A DNA stretch of 64,000 bases, taken from positions 10,430,327-10,494,326 of the forward strand of contig OY718803.1 in assembly GCA_963070105.1 (NCBI GenBank), in the 5' to 3' direction. Position numbers and translations under genes: made by a program. Origin of the DNA: Litomosoides sigmodontis. Lineage: Eukaryota > Nematoda > Chromadorea > Rhabditida > Onchocercidae. Below are positions 1 to 21,942 of the stretch, in pieces. The stretch's first letter is position 1. Each line of letters begins with the position of its first letter. The notes below the pieces were generated by a model, which saw only the letters and a program-made list of their open reading frames with translations, ran no database searches and was not told the origin of the DNA.

Positions 1-1320
<1,320 letters not shown>

Positions 1321-1537
1321 ATTGCTTTATTAGAATAAATTATATTTGAGAACAACAATTTACTCTTTTCGTGCTCTTTCTTTGTTTCTTTCCAAAAACA
1401 TTTGATTCAAAAAATTTTTTCCTTTCTTCTTGATCTTCCGTAACTGTTTGTAAACGTCTGAGGTGCAAAACACACACAAAAAAAGCGAAAATTTTGAATA
1501 TTTGATGAATTAAAAATTTTTGCACATAAATTTTCAT

Positions 1538-1545
1538 ATTTTTAG
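1538..1545 (+). promoter_or_regulatory. candidate SL trans-splice acceptor for the GLYAT-like gene
   Basis: A U-rich tract ending in AG at 1544-1545 lies 19 bases before the first ATG (1565). No upstream exon with a matching donor is evident. In filarial nematodes such acceptors next to the initiator ATG usually receive the SL1 leader. The assignment is inference. Confidence 0.45.
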
Positions 1546-1564
1546 ATTACATTGCTAAGTTGGA

Positions 1565-2039
1565 ATGCTAAAAGTGTTCGAAACAGCTGAGGAATTGAAA
1601 GAAGCGGAACGGTTAACGAGTGATTCAATCTTTCTCCTACCAATACATTACTCCATACGACATGAACGTTTGGGTGTTTATCCGGAAGCACAGTGTGCAA
1701 TATTTGGATATCCGGAAAAGAAGCCGTTCATATGGATGGTGATACGACGTAACAAGTTTACAAGGTTATTTTGTAAGGGAAAGTATAATTCAATTCAGTA
1801 AATTTTTCCCACTTCGGAACGATCTTTTCTTCGTCAGTTACTTGACAAATTAAAAAAATTTTACAGTTTCTTCGTTGTACAATTTTTTGATAAACTTTTT
1901 TTTTGCACCGTATGATGCGTTTTTTTTTTCATTTGCCTATATTACGTGTTTACTTTTGTTCACCTGTCCTTGCCGACTTTTTTGACAGTTTTTTTTTCAT
2001 TTTCGTTTTTTTTCGGATTCAAGTAACACATACATACAT

Positions 2040-2099
<60 letters not shown>

Positions 2100-3717
2100 G
2101 TGTAGACACACTTAGATAGATGGACAGACACAGATATGCAGACATAGGGTTTCCATATATCATGTTTGATCGAATAGGCATTTGATTTTAGTGAAGAAAA
2201 CGGGAGCGGCGGAAAAATCAAAGGAGGAAGGTGGAGTATATGAATTCCTGAAAATCATGGATGATGGTGAAATGATGTAGGAGCAGAATATTGAAGGAGA
2301 GAGGAGGTGAAAAAAGATCGAGGAGGAAGGAGGAAGGATGGTGTACAGGTGAGCTTGCTTTAGGGCGCACGTGTTCGTATGCAGTCGTACGCAACGTTTT
2401 GTTGACGTTGACGACATCGATGCATTCCTGATTCATGCCGTTCCACATCTTCTTAAATTAGACCAATTTGCTGCACGAATTCTTGGCATACACTTGAGCA
2501 GGTTTTCGTTTTTTTTTTATTTTTTTTTCCTCTCAGATATTTCTTATCAGAAGCTTAATATAGCTTACCACTTAGATGTGATAAGTTTGATCGTTTAATT
2601 TTTCGGATATTTGTTTTAGTATAACTAAAAATGATTTGGTGAATTTTCGTTAAAATCAAGAGTGTTCGTTGATTGTATTAAATTTAAATTTCTCCAGGAA
2701 AATCCTTTTCGAAAACTTTCATATATATTTATTTTACAATTTTAGTCGAATGACTGAATTGCTTTCAACTCATTTTGATTTCTCAGCTCCAAGCTATTTG
2801 TCCAGTTATTTTATCATCGACAAGCATAAGCAAAGGCAAATTATCGGCATGGATATTAAACTTGCTGAGGGTTATTCATTTTTAGAGCTCGATCCAAAGG
2901 TTTGTTCGTTTCTGTTAGATAATTTGGTTAAATTTAAATTCGTGATTTTCCCGTTATATCATAGTTTAAGTTTCACGAGCTAAATCTCCCCACAATTGTA
3001 TTGTTCACGATTGTTTTTAGCGACACGCTGATACGATTGCAAGTTGTTGGAAATTTTCCACGCACGGCGAACGTGATCAGTTTGAAGCAAAGATTCGACG
3101 CTTACCATCGGTTGGTGTGCAAAGTCGCGATGGAACGTTAGTATCGTTCACCGTTTTGGATGCTTCCGGATTCTTCAACAATCAGTTTACGTTTGTAGAG
3201 CATCGTCAGCGTGGATTAGCTGATCGAAGTGAGCTGAAGTTGTGCCAGAAAGTTTGTTCTTTCTTATTTATATATTTTATTGTTTGAAGTTTGAAGCAGT
3301 GATTTCATTGATGTGTCATGTATTTTTAGCAATTATTTAATACTAATTTTGATTAGCACTATGAAAGAGTCTGATGAATTTCGTGGGCAAATTCATTTCT
3401 GTCATTTCTCAATTTATTTAAATTCATGTAGTTACACTGAAATATCCAATTTCATTAGCTTTACTTTTCCATTTTCTTTGATTCTGTTTAAATGACTGTT
3501 CATAGTAAAGTAACGATTTAATAAATTAGATAATTTATTTCAATTTCAGGTAATATCGTTTGGTTTACATCCGATGAAATTTGTGGAGCATGAAAATACT
3601 GCAGTTCTTGATCGTTCTTGCCGATCAAAGTGGTGGAGTACTGTAAATGACGAAACTGGCATTCCAGTCATCAACGATCATCGTGTTGTCTATCGACGAA
3701 TAACATCACATTTGTAA
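1565..3717 (+). CDS. GLYAT-like N-acyltransferase (GNAT fold), 5 exons
   Basis: Probable acyl-CoA-dependent N-acyltransferase related to glycine N-acyltransferase; the substrate cannot be read from the sequence. Proposed exons: 1565-1764 (or donor at 1755), 2364-2501 (or acceptor at 2384), 2746-2899, 3021-3251, 3550-3717. Frames join throughout and give about 287-296 aa, and human GLYAT is 296 aa. The C-terminal half carries the GNAT-like acyl-CoA-binding region: QFTFVEHRQRGLADRSELK, then a helix and the GLYAT-like phrase SFGLHPMKFVEHEN, followed by a Trp-Trp pair. Exons 1 and 2 hold the divergent N-terminal half. The stop at 3715-3717 overlaps a perfect donor (GTAAGT from 3714), so a further 3' exon cannot be excluded. 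The gene converges with the glycosyltransferase downstream. The family call rests on motif memory. The first intron holds a CA repeat. Confidence 0.72.
2041..2096. repeat. (CA)n microsatellite in intron 1
   Basis: About 28 CA units in the first intron of the GLYAT-like gene. The short frames across it are repeat artefacts. Confidence 0.95.
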
Positions 3718-3815
3718 GTAAAGTGCATTTTTGTGAAATAGGCTGGCAAACTATACGCAAATTTCGTCGATCCATAAATTTTAAATTTCATTAATTTTAA
3801 ATCACACACATTTAC

Positions 3816-3856
<41 letters not shown>

Positions 3857-4695
3857 AAGGCAAATACAAAAAATTAAATTGTAAGCGTTTCCACTTCACG
3901 TCATTTATCATACATTCAATTTATTGATAATGTTTTAATTATAATTAATAGATTTATTTTGAATTTAATAATTTCTGCTAACACTGTATACTTTGTCACT
4001 TCACTCTTTCTTTCATGCCAATTCTTCACCACATTCAATTTGTTAATTTCGTCATCAGGAAATTTAAACAGCAATTTTTGCTTGTGTATGTTACTTATGA
4101 AAGCTTTGCTATATCTGAATTAATCAAATATTTATTAGATGCGATATGCAAAAATTATCGTTATAATTTAGTTTTCAATTACTCAAATGTTTTGCTGCTT
4201 CCTCCTTTTTTGTAAATTGTTAATGCAAACATATATTTATACATATTTTTTGTTTGTTGTTTTCGATTTTTGTTAACATTTTTAGCTGTCATTTTAGGTT
4301 AAACAAACTATGAAATGAATAATTGTTATGACGTTACTTAAGTTTGTTTGCGTTTTAAAATGGTGGTGTTCGTTTTGCTCTTTTTTTTGTTTTTATTTTC
4401 ATATATATACAAATATACATCAGCTATACATTTACTTTTTGCGATGTATTTCTGCTGCTATTTGTTTTATGAAATTACTTAATAAAAAATTTATTGTTAA
4501 TTCAAATTAGAGCGGAACGCTCTTTTACAATGTAATTTTTATGAAAACTTACGGTACAGTAGTCCAGTGGCACTAAAATAGACGATTACCGTGAACGGCA
4601 AGTGTTGTGTGAGAGGAAGTTGCAGTTAATGGAAGTGAAACTCATCAATGCTTTTTTTCTTTTAAAGAAATGTGAATCCACTATTTCATTGACAT
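3718..4695. other. convergent intergenic region
   Basis: About 1 kb between two genes whose 3' ends face each other. It contains the TA tract and otherwise AT-rich sequence. Short open frames here (for example 4015-4215 and 4328-4510) lack coding character. It presumably holds both 3' UTRs. Confidence 0.55.
3813..3854. repeat. (TA)n tract with TACATA variants
   Basis: An alternating TA tract with two internal C interruptions, about 100 bases downstream of the GLYAT-like stop codon, in the 3' flank. Confidence 0.9.
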
Positions 4696-7151
4696 TTAAT
4701 TGGATGATGGAATAATTGAGGTGTAATTTTGTAGTTTTGTAGCACTGTGGGCAAATGGTGATGAATCGTACAGGGCGAAGAGGATTCGTTTTAATTTTTT
4801 CAAAAATATTTCAATGAAATTGGGATTTAAATGATTAATTTTTAAACATTTTATTTGGTGTAATTTTTTGTAAAATTTGCGCAAATCATCAGAGGTAGGA
4901 AATGATGATGCTGCAACCAGTTTTATTCGACCATATTCATCACACTCCCACTGATCAGGTAAGCTCTAAACAAAGTAATTTGTTAATTTCTTAAAATGTA
5001 TGCGATTTGTTTTACAACATTTTCTGACTGAATGATCAAAAAATTCTGAATAAATTTTTCGTCGCATAAGTGTTACATGAAACTCGTTCGTTACATTTAT
5101 TTTCCATTAGCATTAAAATTGCGTCCCTCTTTTTTTGCAGAAGAAAAACAAATCTTTTAAAAAATGAAATATAAAAATTCAAATGTTGCTTCATGATTTA
5201 AAATTATTACTTCGTTTTTTTTTTTGGCTTGCTTTTACCTTAAAATTATTTGCGGAATACATGTAGCCAATGTTGACACGCTTGACACCGGCAATTTCAG
5301 CTACAACACCCGTGTAGAACACGTCTTCCAATTTTAGCGAAGTAGCAAACGGCAGCGCTCGCCATATCTTCCAGAATGCTTCCAGCGGTATGATATACAT
5401 CATACCGAGCGCAAATGACGGATAGACTTCTTGTGAATAGCATTTATAAGGCATATAACTTAAATACAGCAAATGCTTGATGGAATTATTTATTACTACG
5501 AAATTTTAATTCCTCATTAGAGAAGAAAAACAATGCAAACATTTAATTAATTAAAAGGAGAAAAAAAAAAGAGCGAAAATTTGCCCTTTTCATCTAATTT
5601 TTCCAACTGAAAAAATTTACAGTGTTAAAAAAAAAGACAATAAAATAAATATATTATTTGTTAATTTTGTAAAATTTTAACAAAATAAAACTTGTCACAC
5701 AAAATGTCGTACTATTTATCAAATCGTCGCCTAATTACAGATTCATTGTAGCGTAGAGCTCCATAAATATGAGCTAAATTTTTAAATGAATTAGCTTGCT
5801 GATCAAGACGATCCAGATCGATCACAACATCATCGTCTATTTTCACGTAGTATCGCACGTACTGACAGTATGTCTGCTTGAAATACATTGCTATGTAAAC
5901 CTAAAAGATTATTAAAATGGTAAAAAAATAACAAAAGCAAATTAAATCAACTTCTGAGTAGGCAAAAATTGTTTTGATTTAATTCGTACCTTAAACGTAA
6001 GTGCATCATAAGTATCCGTAAGTGACGTCACAATCAAATCATTAAATTTCATGCTTTCTTCAATAATTTTCAGCATTACAGTGCTATCATAGTGTATACC
6101 AACCAGAAAATATGCAACAATACGTCCTTCCTACAAAAATTGATCGATAAGTTTTGAAATTGATTTTTTAAATGAATTAGAAGAAGGCAGTAGAAAATGG
6201 TGCAATTTTTGGAAATTTTTGAATTCCTTTGTAATTTTATAAAATCAATAAATAGTAATAAATTATGATACTGTTAACTGTTTTTTTTTTCGCATAATTA
6301 GTGCATATTAAACAAGTAAACAATTTTACAATTTCAACATTTCAATTTCAAGTTACGAAAATATTTCAAAAATCCATAAATTAGCGATAAATTTTATTAC
6401 CCTTGAAAGATTAGAAATTACTTCCGTTTGCGAAGGCACTTTATTTTTTCATTGTTGACAAATCGTTTCTTTTTTTTGCTCAGAAATGACATACCCTCAG
6501 AACTTTTGCATTTCTAGGATTAAGCCACGTATCACGGATTGCATTACGGATATCAAATGATACAGTCCTTGAAATAATTACGATCAGATATTTTGGTCCT
6601 TCTAAATAATCCAAAAAGAGAAAAATTTCAACATCCGTGAAAGTTTGAAATTAAATTTGACATTGGTATAATTAGTGTGTTAGGTATTACTCATTGTTGG
6701 TATTAAAAACATTTCAGTGGCCTTATCTACTGCCCGTTATTTTACTATCAGTAATTTTTAAATTAAATTTCATATAATTTATTTGCTGAAAACTTTTACT
6801 GTAAGACATTTTTAAGTTTTCTGAAAAATTCAGAAATTATCAAAATGTCAAAAAATTGTTAAAATTATCTATTTGAAAATAAAATTGAGAAATGAGCAAT
6901 TCAATTGTTGACAGCACATTGTTCTCTCCTCATTAATAATTTAATATGTAAAATTGTAGGTGTACGCATGAAGCACGAACGTTTGCAGGCTTGAACGTCG
7001 GGTAGTATTAGAAGCGATGAGTTGATTGTTTCGTCCATAAATTTCATTGTGAAATTTTTGCTCACATTTATTCTAGCCCAAAATTCACTCAAATCACGCA
7101 AGTAATAATCATTTTTGCTAAGCATTTGATAGAATGAAATAGTAAGCAGCA
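4696..7151 (-). CDS. beta-1,3-galactosyltransferase-like enzyme (glycosyltransferase family 31), 5' end unresolved
   Basis: Golgi-type enzyme expected to transfer a sugar from a UDP-sugar in beta-1,3 linkage; donor and acceptor unknown. Exons (minus strand): 7151-6966, 6601-6495, 6130-5990, 5900-5713, 5458-5239, 4965-4696. All phases join and give about 371 codons. Family signatures in order: RTVSFDIRNAIRDTW in exon 2; FNDLIVTSLTDTYDALTFK in exon 3; the DxD-type metal site KIDDDVV (5837-5829) in exon 4; KYYMPYKCY plus YPSFALGMMY across exons 4/5; and the EDV acidic motif (5328-5320). The first listed exon starts in mid-codon after a TTTTAG acceptor, so an upstream exon with the cytoplasmic tail and most of the signal anchor is missing. 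A candidate ATG lies at 7863-7861, with donors giving the right phase, but I could not confirm it. C. elegans BRE-2/BRE-5-type enzymes belong to this family, but orthology is not claimed. Confidence 0.88.
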
Positions 7152-9838
7152 CTAAAATTCAATTTATGAATAATTTGAAAATATTAAATTTTGAACCCTT
7201 TTCCTGTAATCCCAGTTATATCATTTATCGAATTTTTTTGATAAATGTTAAAAATTATAATTTGCATATATTTTTGCCCATTTCCTGTACGGTAGAGATA
7301 TTGGTCTGTTCGTTCGTTGTACAAATTTTCAATTATTCGTCTGTACACCAAATTAAGCCAAATAATTAATTGGCTAACTTGGGTGCTAATTGCAATCAAC
7401 AATTTATTCACACTGTATTAGATCGCACATGATAAAATGTCTCGTTGTTTTTCTTTTTTTTTTTGAAGCTCAATTCATATTCGATTTTTGTTTACATTTG
7501 AAAATTTAAACTTTTCTTAATTCTTTAATTTTGAGAAAAATTTGGCTTAATTAAATATAAAGCAATTGTAATTCAGAGATGAGCCTAAATCAACATGCAT
7601 TTGCGGAACTATCAATTTATGCTAACAAATCATACACGCATCTTTTCTAAATTTAAATTTCCAATGCAAACTTTGTGCTAATTCTTTTCTAATTAATTTT
7701 AAGCGATAATTAGATAAAACTTCGACCACCTGCAATGCAAATATTGAAAATATTCCTCTTCCTCAATCGTCGTTGACAATAAACCATTTTTTTTCGTGTG
7801 AGCAATCCAACCGCTCCAAATTTTCAACCAAGAAAGCACTGTAATTTCGACCTTACGTCCCATCTTCACGCGTTTTCATTTCATCAAAATTAACCAATTA
7901 TTACAAATTGCATGCTAATTTACCGTCGCATTCCATTTCCTAAATTTACTTTGTGGACAAATTTTTGAATTTTATTTTCCACTTGTCATCATCTTTCTTT
8001 ATTAACTCCCTTCTCGTACATTTTATCGTTTTTTAATTTTACTCACTGCGTGATATTTGGTAAATTCACTTCAATATTTCTTGAGTAATGCAATAAAAAT
8101 AGACACACATGTATGCTTCCTTTGCTAAGCCATTTTTTTTACACTTCACGTTTTCACTTACTACGTACGTTCCTTTCCGCATAGCGTTGTTTAAAACCAC
8201 TCGTTGTTGATGCGTGAATTTTGCATAATTTAATTAGCTGCATGCAACGCAAGTCACCTATGAGCTCAGCTTATTTCGCTGAAATTTTTGTTTGGAATAG
8301 CAAAAATAGCGGCAGAAATGTGGGAGCATTTTTTTATTGAGTTAACTGACAGTGTAAATTTTCCACAATTATTTCTGAAATCTTTCTTAGCCAATTTAGA
8401 AAAATTTTTTCAAAATTTGGAATTTCCCTTTTTAACTGCTTGAAATAACAAGTTACCTTGAGTTTCCATTTTAAATTGCATGGATTTGTAACTTTGTTAT
8501 ACCAGTCACATTTCACATTTAACAAGTCACAGGAATCACTTGCAAGAATTTTTCTTTCAACTTTTGAAATCATTCTGATCTATTCATTTGCGTGACTCCG
8601 TGAAGTCCAACAACTCGTCCAACCAACTATTGCCATTACATTGAGCGATGCAAACATTAGTTAAACTTTTTGAACTCTACCAGTTCCGCACAATTTTCCA
8701 TTTTCAGTGTCATTACTGTGCCGCAAAAAGCATACATCAATGCGATATTTGTGAACAACATTGATGTTACTTCTTCTTTTTAACTACTTAAATAAACATT
8801 GAAACACCCAATGAGTACTAAATAGTGGAAATTTCATGACAATTGCTTGTGCGCCAATGAAGTAATGAGGCGCTTCTGACGTGGCGAACAATTGCAAAAA
8901 TGAGGCAAATGAGAAAGTATAAGATATACTAAATTTTACGCTACGCAGTGATTAGCTAAAATTTGAGAAATCGCGATGGCAGTGAGAGAGTTTTATGCTA
9001 GCAGTATTGTTTCCACATTTAAAATTTTTCATTTAAATTACAAAAAGCCTCTTGTACGTACGGTTTTCAAAATGGTAGTTGTTTTCATCGAATTCATTGA
9101 TTCGTACCGATTACGCACCATAATATACAACTGCTTGATGTGTGGGAAAAGCTCTACGACGCCATCGACTTCCAGTGGTTATCTGAGAGTTTCTACAGCA
9201 GTAAAAAGTCAATCATTTAAGTTAAAAGTCAGCTATTAAATAATTTATTGTTTTAGCAAATCACTCACTAACTTTTCAGGAGAGGAAATACGAAGGAGGG
9301 AAATTCAGTAGTCGTGAGAATGCGGCAATTCAAGTAAAATAATTGTCAAAGATTGACTGATCGATGTCAACGTTATTATTCTTCGCACTTTTAAAAGTTA
9401 ATAATGAAGAAAATGATGAGTAAAATACTAGGATATATATGTGAAATATTATCGGAATTTCATCAAATTATTTGTAAGTTGATATTTTGACAAATTGTTT
9501 AATTAAATAAAGAGAGCAATTAAAATTATACTTTCGAAAATTTATTCGAATTTAAAAAAAGTTAAATATTTTAGTGCATTTTATTCAGCAGAAATTAAAC
9601 TTTTACTTATTGCTACAATTTCCGTTTGCAACATTTCAATTAGTTTTATACAAAATAAATTGAGGATTTTAGCTCAACACACGATCATTTTATATCACTT
9701 TGCAATCACTGGGTGGTCGTCAAAACCTAAAATGAAGTAATTATCGGAGCGTATTAATCATACTTTCCTCTGAAATGTGTGCAATTATTATTATTTTCAT
9801 AAATTAAATTTTTAAATTTCAGTGATTGGAACTCGTTT
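7152..9838. other. divergent intergenic region
   Basis: AT-rich sequence between two divergently oriented genes. It probably contains the missing first exon and promoter of the glycosyltransferase (candidate ATG 7863-7861 on the minus strand) and the promoter of the small membrane-protein gene. The open frame at 8976-9239 (+) has no recognisable similarity. A short stretch at about 9110-9200 reads in another frame like a plausible protein segment (LLDVWEKLYDAIDFQWL), but no AG acceptor or ATG serves it. Confidence 0.45.
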
Positions 9839-10862
9839 ATGCTAACTACACGTGAATGGATTGTCGTACTTTATGCTGTCATCATCGTATTCATCATCAT
9901 TTCCATAGCTACTTTGACCGTTTGTACTGTGCGCAATTGTTGCTACGTCATCTTCACTAGTGATGAAGAGGTTAGACGGAAACGTCGTTTCTTTTTTCAC
10001 GACAAATAACGGATTTTAGATTCGAAAAATGAAAATTCCTTTCAATCCAATTAATAATTTAGAAATTATTTTTACAATTTAATTCAGGACAAAGTGAAGT
10101 GGTACTACCTGTGCATGCTATCTTACGAAGGAATATTCTTACTGTTTCGTATTTTAGTTAGAAGAATGATTTGTTGAAGTTTGCTTCTCCTTTCATCTCA
10201 TCCGATCACCGTAAATTGCACCAAACAATCTTCAATTACTGCAAATGAATGAATGATTTTGCAATCGCTCTGCATTATCTCTCTTCAGGTCAGTCGCCGA
10301 AGTGGACGAATTAGCACCGATGAATTGACTCGAATTACTCAGAAAACCTATGTGCCAAATGCTGTATGACGCTTTTCTCTATATTTCATTAAAAATTAAA
10401 TTTACGTGAGGCACAGAATTAGGAGTGACCTTTCAGTTTCAGGATGCTGAAAGAGACGCTATCATAAGGGTAGCACAGCAATCGCCGCTTACCGGTCAAT
10501 CGTTTCGTACCGAAAATTCTCCTGTAAATCGAATTGATGAAGCGTGTCCCATACATGGCCGTGAGAAATGTATGCACTGAAGTTGACTTTATTCATGCCT
10601 AACTTTTAAATTCAAACTTTCTGACCGACACATTTAGCTTCACTGCCATACTTGTGAAATCGCATTCAACCGACCGTTTACCCTTCGAGGAATTGAACTT
10701 CGCGTAGGCAAATGAAATAACGCTAACCGTAAAAATGTCCATAAATGCCGCTAATCGTTATCACTAGCTGCTCGCTTACTTCATTCAGATCACAATAATG
10801 TCGAGCTACAGAAGAATAATTTGCTGATGGATGGTGGACGTACGACACCGGTAAATCAATAA
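9839..10862 (+). CDS. small single-pass membrane protein, unknown function, 4-5 exons
   Basis: I do not recognise this family. Exons: 9839-9970, optional 10088-10156, 10289-10363, 10443-10569, 10789-10862. Every junction is in phase, giving 158 aa with the optional exon or 135 aa without it. The ATG follows a TTTCAG acceptor (9821-9822) by 16 bases, consistent with SL trans-splicing. Residues 7-29 form a strongly hydrophobic helix, followed by a Cys-rich juxtamembrane segment (VRNCCYVIF). The C-terminal part is polar, with RRSGRISTDELTRITQ and a CPIHG motif. The optional exon encodes a second hydrophobic stretch (LSYEGIFLLFRIL) and, like exon 1, would use a GTTAGA donor. Splicing choice would therefore change the number of membrane segments. 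Coding status is supported by consistent phases and good splice sites, not by homology. Confidence 0.62.
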
Positions 10863-12234
10863 CCTGAATAATTAAATAGCGCAAATCCACAATTGAAAGC
10901 TATTGAAAACTGAAATATCTGATTTGAATAAATAATCCCTTTTCACTTTTCTAAACTTTTAGTATCTTTTAGTATTGTATTTGCAACAGGGTAATTTGTT
11001 GCAGCGGTGACACGTAAAGTAGAATTCACTGACTGCGATCAGAGTAACTCAATGGGGAGGATAGAAATTATTTGGTTTTTCAAAACTTTTCACTCCAATC
11101 ATCTTTTCACAAAAGAATTTTAAAAATTCAAAAAACATTTCAGTGTGTTGGTGAAGTTAGAACTACTGCATTGTTTCTTTAAAATAGCACTGAATTTCAC
11201 TTCGCTAATTTCCTTCTTTCCGGTAGCAAAGCTTCATCAATTAATTGCATCTATCAATTCTAATTCGATTCCAATTTCACGAAGAGTGCTATAGAGTTTG
11301 GTGAAAAAGTGAAGAGCTATTCCTCTCATTGAGGAAATTAGGAAATGCCGGGAAAAAAAGTGCTAGCAGAGAATTTCATTGTAAAAAAAACCTGTACAAC
11401 GATAGCTTACTGTGACTTCACTGCTAGATAAGCTTGCTTGCTCTTCGCTCTACTCCGTAGAAAAGCAAGTTTATTTAGCAATGAAATCACAGTGACTTAG
11501 CTTTTTTTTTTTGTTCAAAACTAAGTAACACTCCGAGAAAAAGTATTTCCACAACATTCACTATGCGTCAAGCAAGATAGTGCTGCTGCTGCTACTGCAA
11601 CTGCAACTGCTGCTATTAGCTTCCTGTATTTCACTAATTAGAGATAGAAGAAAGCCAAGCTAAGTTTGTATTGGAAGATTACGTCGATGAATTCAGCAAC
11701 AGAAATTGATTAATTAACAAATACAGTAATGGAGCAATAACAGTTAAGAACATTTTTGTAGTTTTCTTCACCACAGCTCACACAGCTGCTATAGCAGTGC
11801 AGCGACTGTGATTGCCAAATAGTCTACGTCATGCTTAGCTTAGTGGCAATATGTCTGTCATTAGTAATGAGTTGCAAAATTGATATCTTTTAAAAGAATT
11901 CAGAATTAGCCTTTTTTTTTTTGCAATTCCTCTTCGCATGTCCCATTTTTCTCTCCGCCAGTAGATTTATAGATTTCTCGATGATGCTCCTTCCTCACCG
12001 CCCTTTTTTTCAACTATCACATTTTTTAATTGAGCGTGTTACATCATTTGCCAGGCAAAAAATTGCAACATAACAAATGGTGCAAAATTGGTTTATTTGA
12101 GCATCTCTTCCATAGCAAACATCGCAAGAAAGAGTTAAGAAATATCACAAATAGAAAAATGAAAATGAAATGAAACACTACAGAATAGAGTACAACTGTA
12201 TACCATTAATAATAATTTCACACACACACACACA

Positions 12235-12268
<34 letters not shown>

Positions 12269-12976
12269 TTTGATAATTTATCTGCAGTTAAAATTAAACG
12301 AACAAAGGGTTTCAGTTCAATCTTTTTGCTTTCATCTTAATTCTGAGAGTTAATTTACAAATTAAAAATATATCAACAAATATTTCTAGAAAAACTGCAA
12401 TTGCAATTCCAAAAGGCATAGCTTCACGGATTAGTTCATATACAAAACGAACTTCTCAGGATTCGTGGGGATTAATTAAATACTATTTAACTTTTACGAA
12501 GTCATTACAGGAAGCTCTTCAATTTATCATCCCTTCCACCATTTCGATCAAAATGCCGAAGACATTGAAATAAAACGGATTTTACTTTGCATAAATTTCC
12601 TCCCGTCTCCATTGAATTAGCATTAAATTTTATACTTGACTAACTGAAGAGACTTTTAACAAATTGTAGCTTTAGAAGTGAAAGAATTGAAAAGTTCGCC
12701 ACATCAAAGATCAAAGAGCTCCGTACCAGCTATTTTTTCTGTTTTCAAAATTCAAGTGGTATGTTTAGACACTAGTCCCAATAAAAATCAAAAGAGAGAG
12801 AAAAAGAAGCGCGAACTTCACAAACTACCAAAATGTCTTCCTACTAAAAAATTCCTCCTACTCAAGTTGGAAAAAATGGATACCCACAAAAATATTGCAG
12901 CTTTTCAATAAACAAAATGATGAAAAATTTATCTCGTGTAATTTTTTCCTACAATTTTAAGTCAATAACTGAAATT
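10863..12976. other. intergenic region between convergent genes
   Basis: About 2.1 kb between the small membrane-protein gene and the 3' end of the LATS kinase. It holds a CA repeat and several T-rich runs. The open frame 12678-12911 is Lys-rich, low complexity and unconvincing. A short CTG/CAA-rich patch lies near 11580-11615. Confidence 0.5.
12219..12266. repeat. (CA)n microsatellite with one CAGA interruption
   Basis: About 24 CA units interrupted once by a G near 12235, in the intergenic region 3' of the LATS kinase. Confidence 0.95.
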
Positions 12977-20346
<7,370 letters not shown>

Positions 20347-21942
20347 CAGTTTATCGTTGCTTTCTTTCACAATTGTGATAATTTGAAATTTTTTTTCTTT
20401 TCAACGATTCATCAACGGAAGCATAAAAGATTTCGAAATTGTAAAATCAAATTGTAGAAGCAAAAATATTTGCTGTATTTTCATTGAGTTTTAGAAATGT
20501 TTCTGTGCGTAATTTTTGCTTCTTCCTTCTTTTACAGCTCCAATAATAATCTGTTGAAAGAGAGAGGAGGAGGAAGGAAACAAGTGAAAATATACACAAC
20601 GCAATCGATTTAATATATCCTTGATAAGTGATCGGGGAAAAAACCTGAAATTAACAGATTTACTGACTGAATGCCATTTTTTATAGCAGGAAAAAAGCGA
20701 CAAAATGATTATTGTATGCTGCAAAAATGACTAAATCACGGGACTATTACATTATTGCTATTATGCAAATTATCCAGTACAACTGACGGCACTCCTTTCA
20801 TCTGCTTTCAATTGAAATGATTATTTTTTATCAAAATTTTCAAGCCCAACAAATTATAAAGAATATATTCTAATCATAGCAGTCATTCGAGTTAACATAA
20901 ATCATAGCAGGAATGAGCTCTATTAATAATATCGGCAAGGAAACCAATCCGGCTAGACTACTGATATCGCAAGTTTTGAGCTAATTAATCATAAAATTTG
21001 AGTCATCATTATTATATCATCACTGCTTTCATCACTGAAGCAACATTAACCTATTGGAAAAAATCGAAGAAATTTTAGAGTTAATTACAAAATTGTGTTT
21101 TTGCACTGAAATATATGGTAATGCTCTTTTTTTATTATTCCAATAAATCATTCAAAAGAAACTGTCACAAAAATAAGGAAAAATGAACCCTGCAAAAATA
21201 ACCACTAAATTAAATTTCTATAATAAATAATAATAATGACCAATTTTTCATTCCTCTTTTTTGGGAAAGCAATTCAAATAGCTAACTGAAATACAACGAC
21301 ATTTGTTTTCGGAAAAAATCAAGCTTTATAGCATATATGAGAAGCAGTAAGTTGAACTTACTCGAAACGGAACAACGGGTGAAGGAAAAAAGTTAATCGA
21401 CGTACGAGATGGTATTTTCATGTAAAAATTCCATTTTCTATTAGTTATTAAATTGGAAATTTTTATAGGAATATACCACTGGCAATTACACTGATAATGC
21501 GCAAATGAATATTTGGCAAAAAAAAAGCACTTACGATCAAATATTTTTTAATATGAAATATTCAAATAACGTAAAGAGTTGAAATTTCAAATTAGTCATA
21601 TAAAATGAATGAATGAATGCATGGAATGAAATGAAGAGGCGAAAAATGATGAAAAATGAGCGATGCAATTTAGAAGAAGAAGAAAAAAAAACAAAATGAA
21701 GGTCATCAATTTATCCTTTCTTCCATTCTTTTTCTGTTCCTTCTAACCCATTATCATTACTCTAAGAGTACAAAAATCAAATTACATGTTGAAATTGGAA
21801 TTGCTTTTAAAAATTGAACAAAATTTGAGAGTTTCCTTCTTTTAGCGATCAAAGAAGTGAAATAAAGAATGGACGAGAAAGAGCTGAGCTAAATGTAACG
21901 CTTCCATGACTTATAGCTCAGTTTTTTGAATAGTTTAATTTC

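Noticed and set aside
3712..3720. Possible sixth exon of the GLYAT-like gene via the donor at the stop codon
   Set aside because: No downstream exon in frame was found before the convergent gene, and the protein length already matches the family.
8976..9239. 87-aa frame on the plus strand
   Set aside because: No recognisable similarity. A protein-like stretch in another frame nearby has no acceptor or start codon.
12678..12911. 77-aa Lys-rich frame
   Set aside because: Low complexity, located in the intergenic region 3' of wts-1, with no family features.
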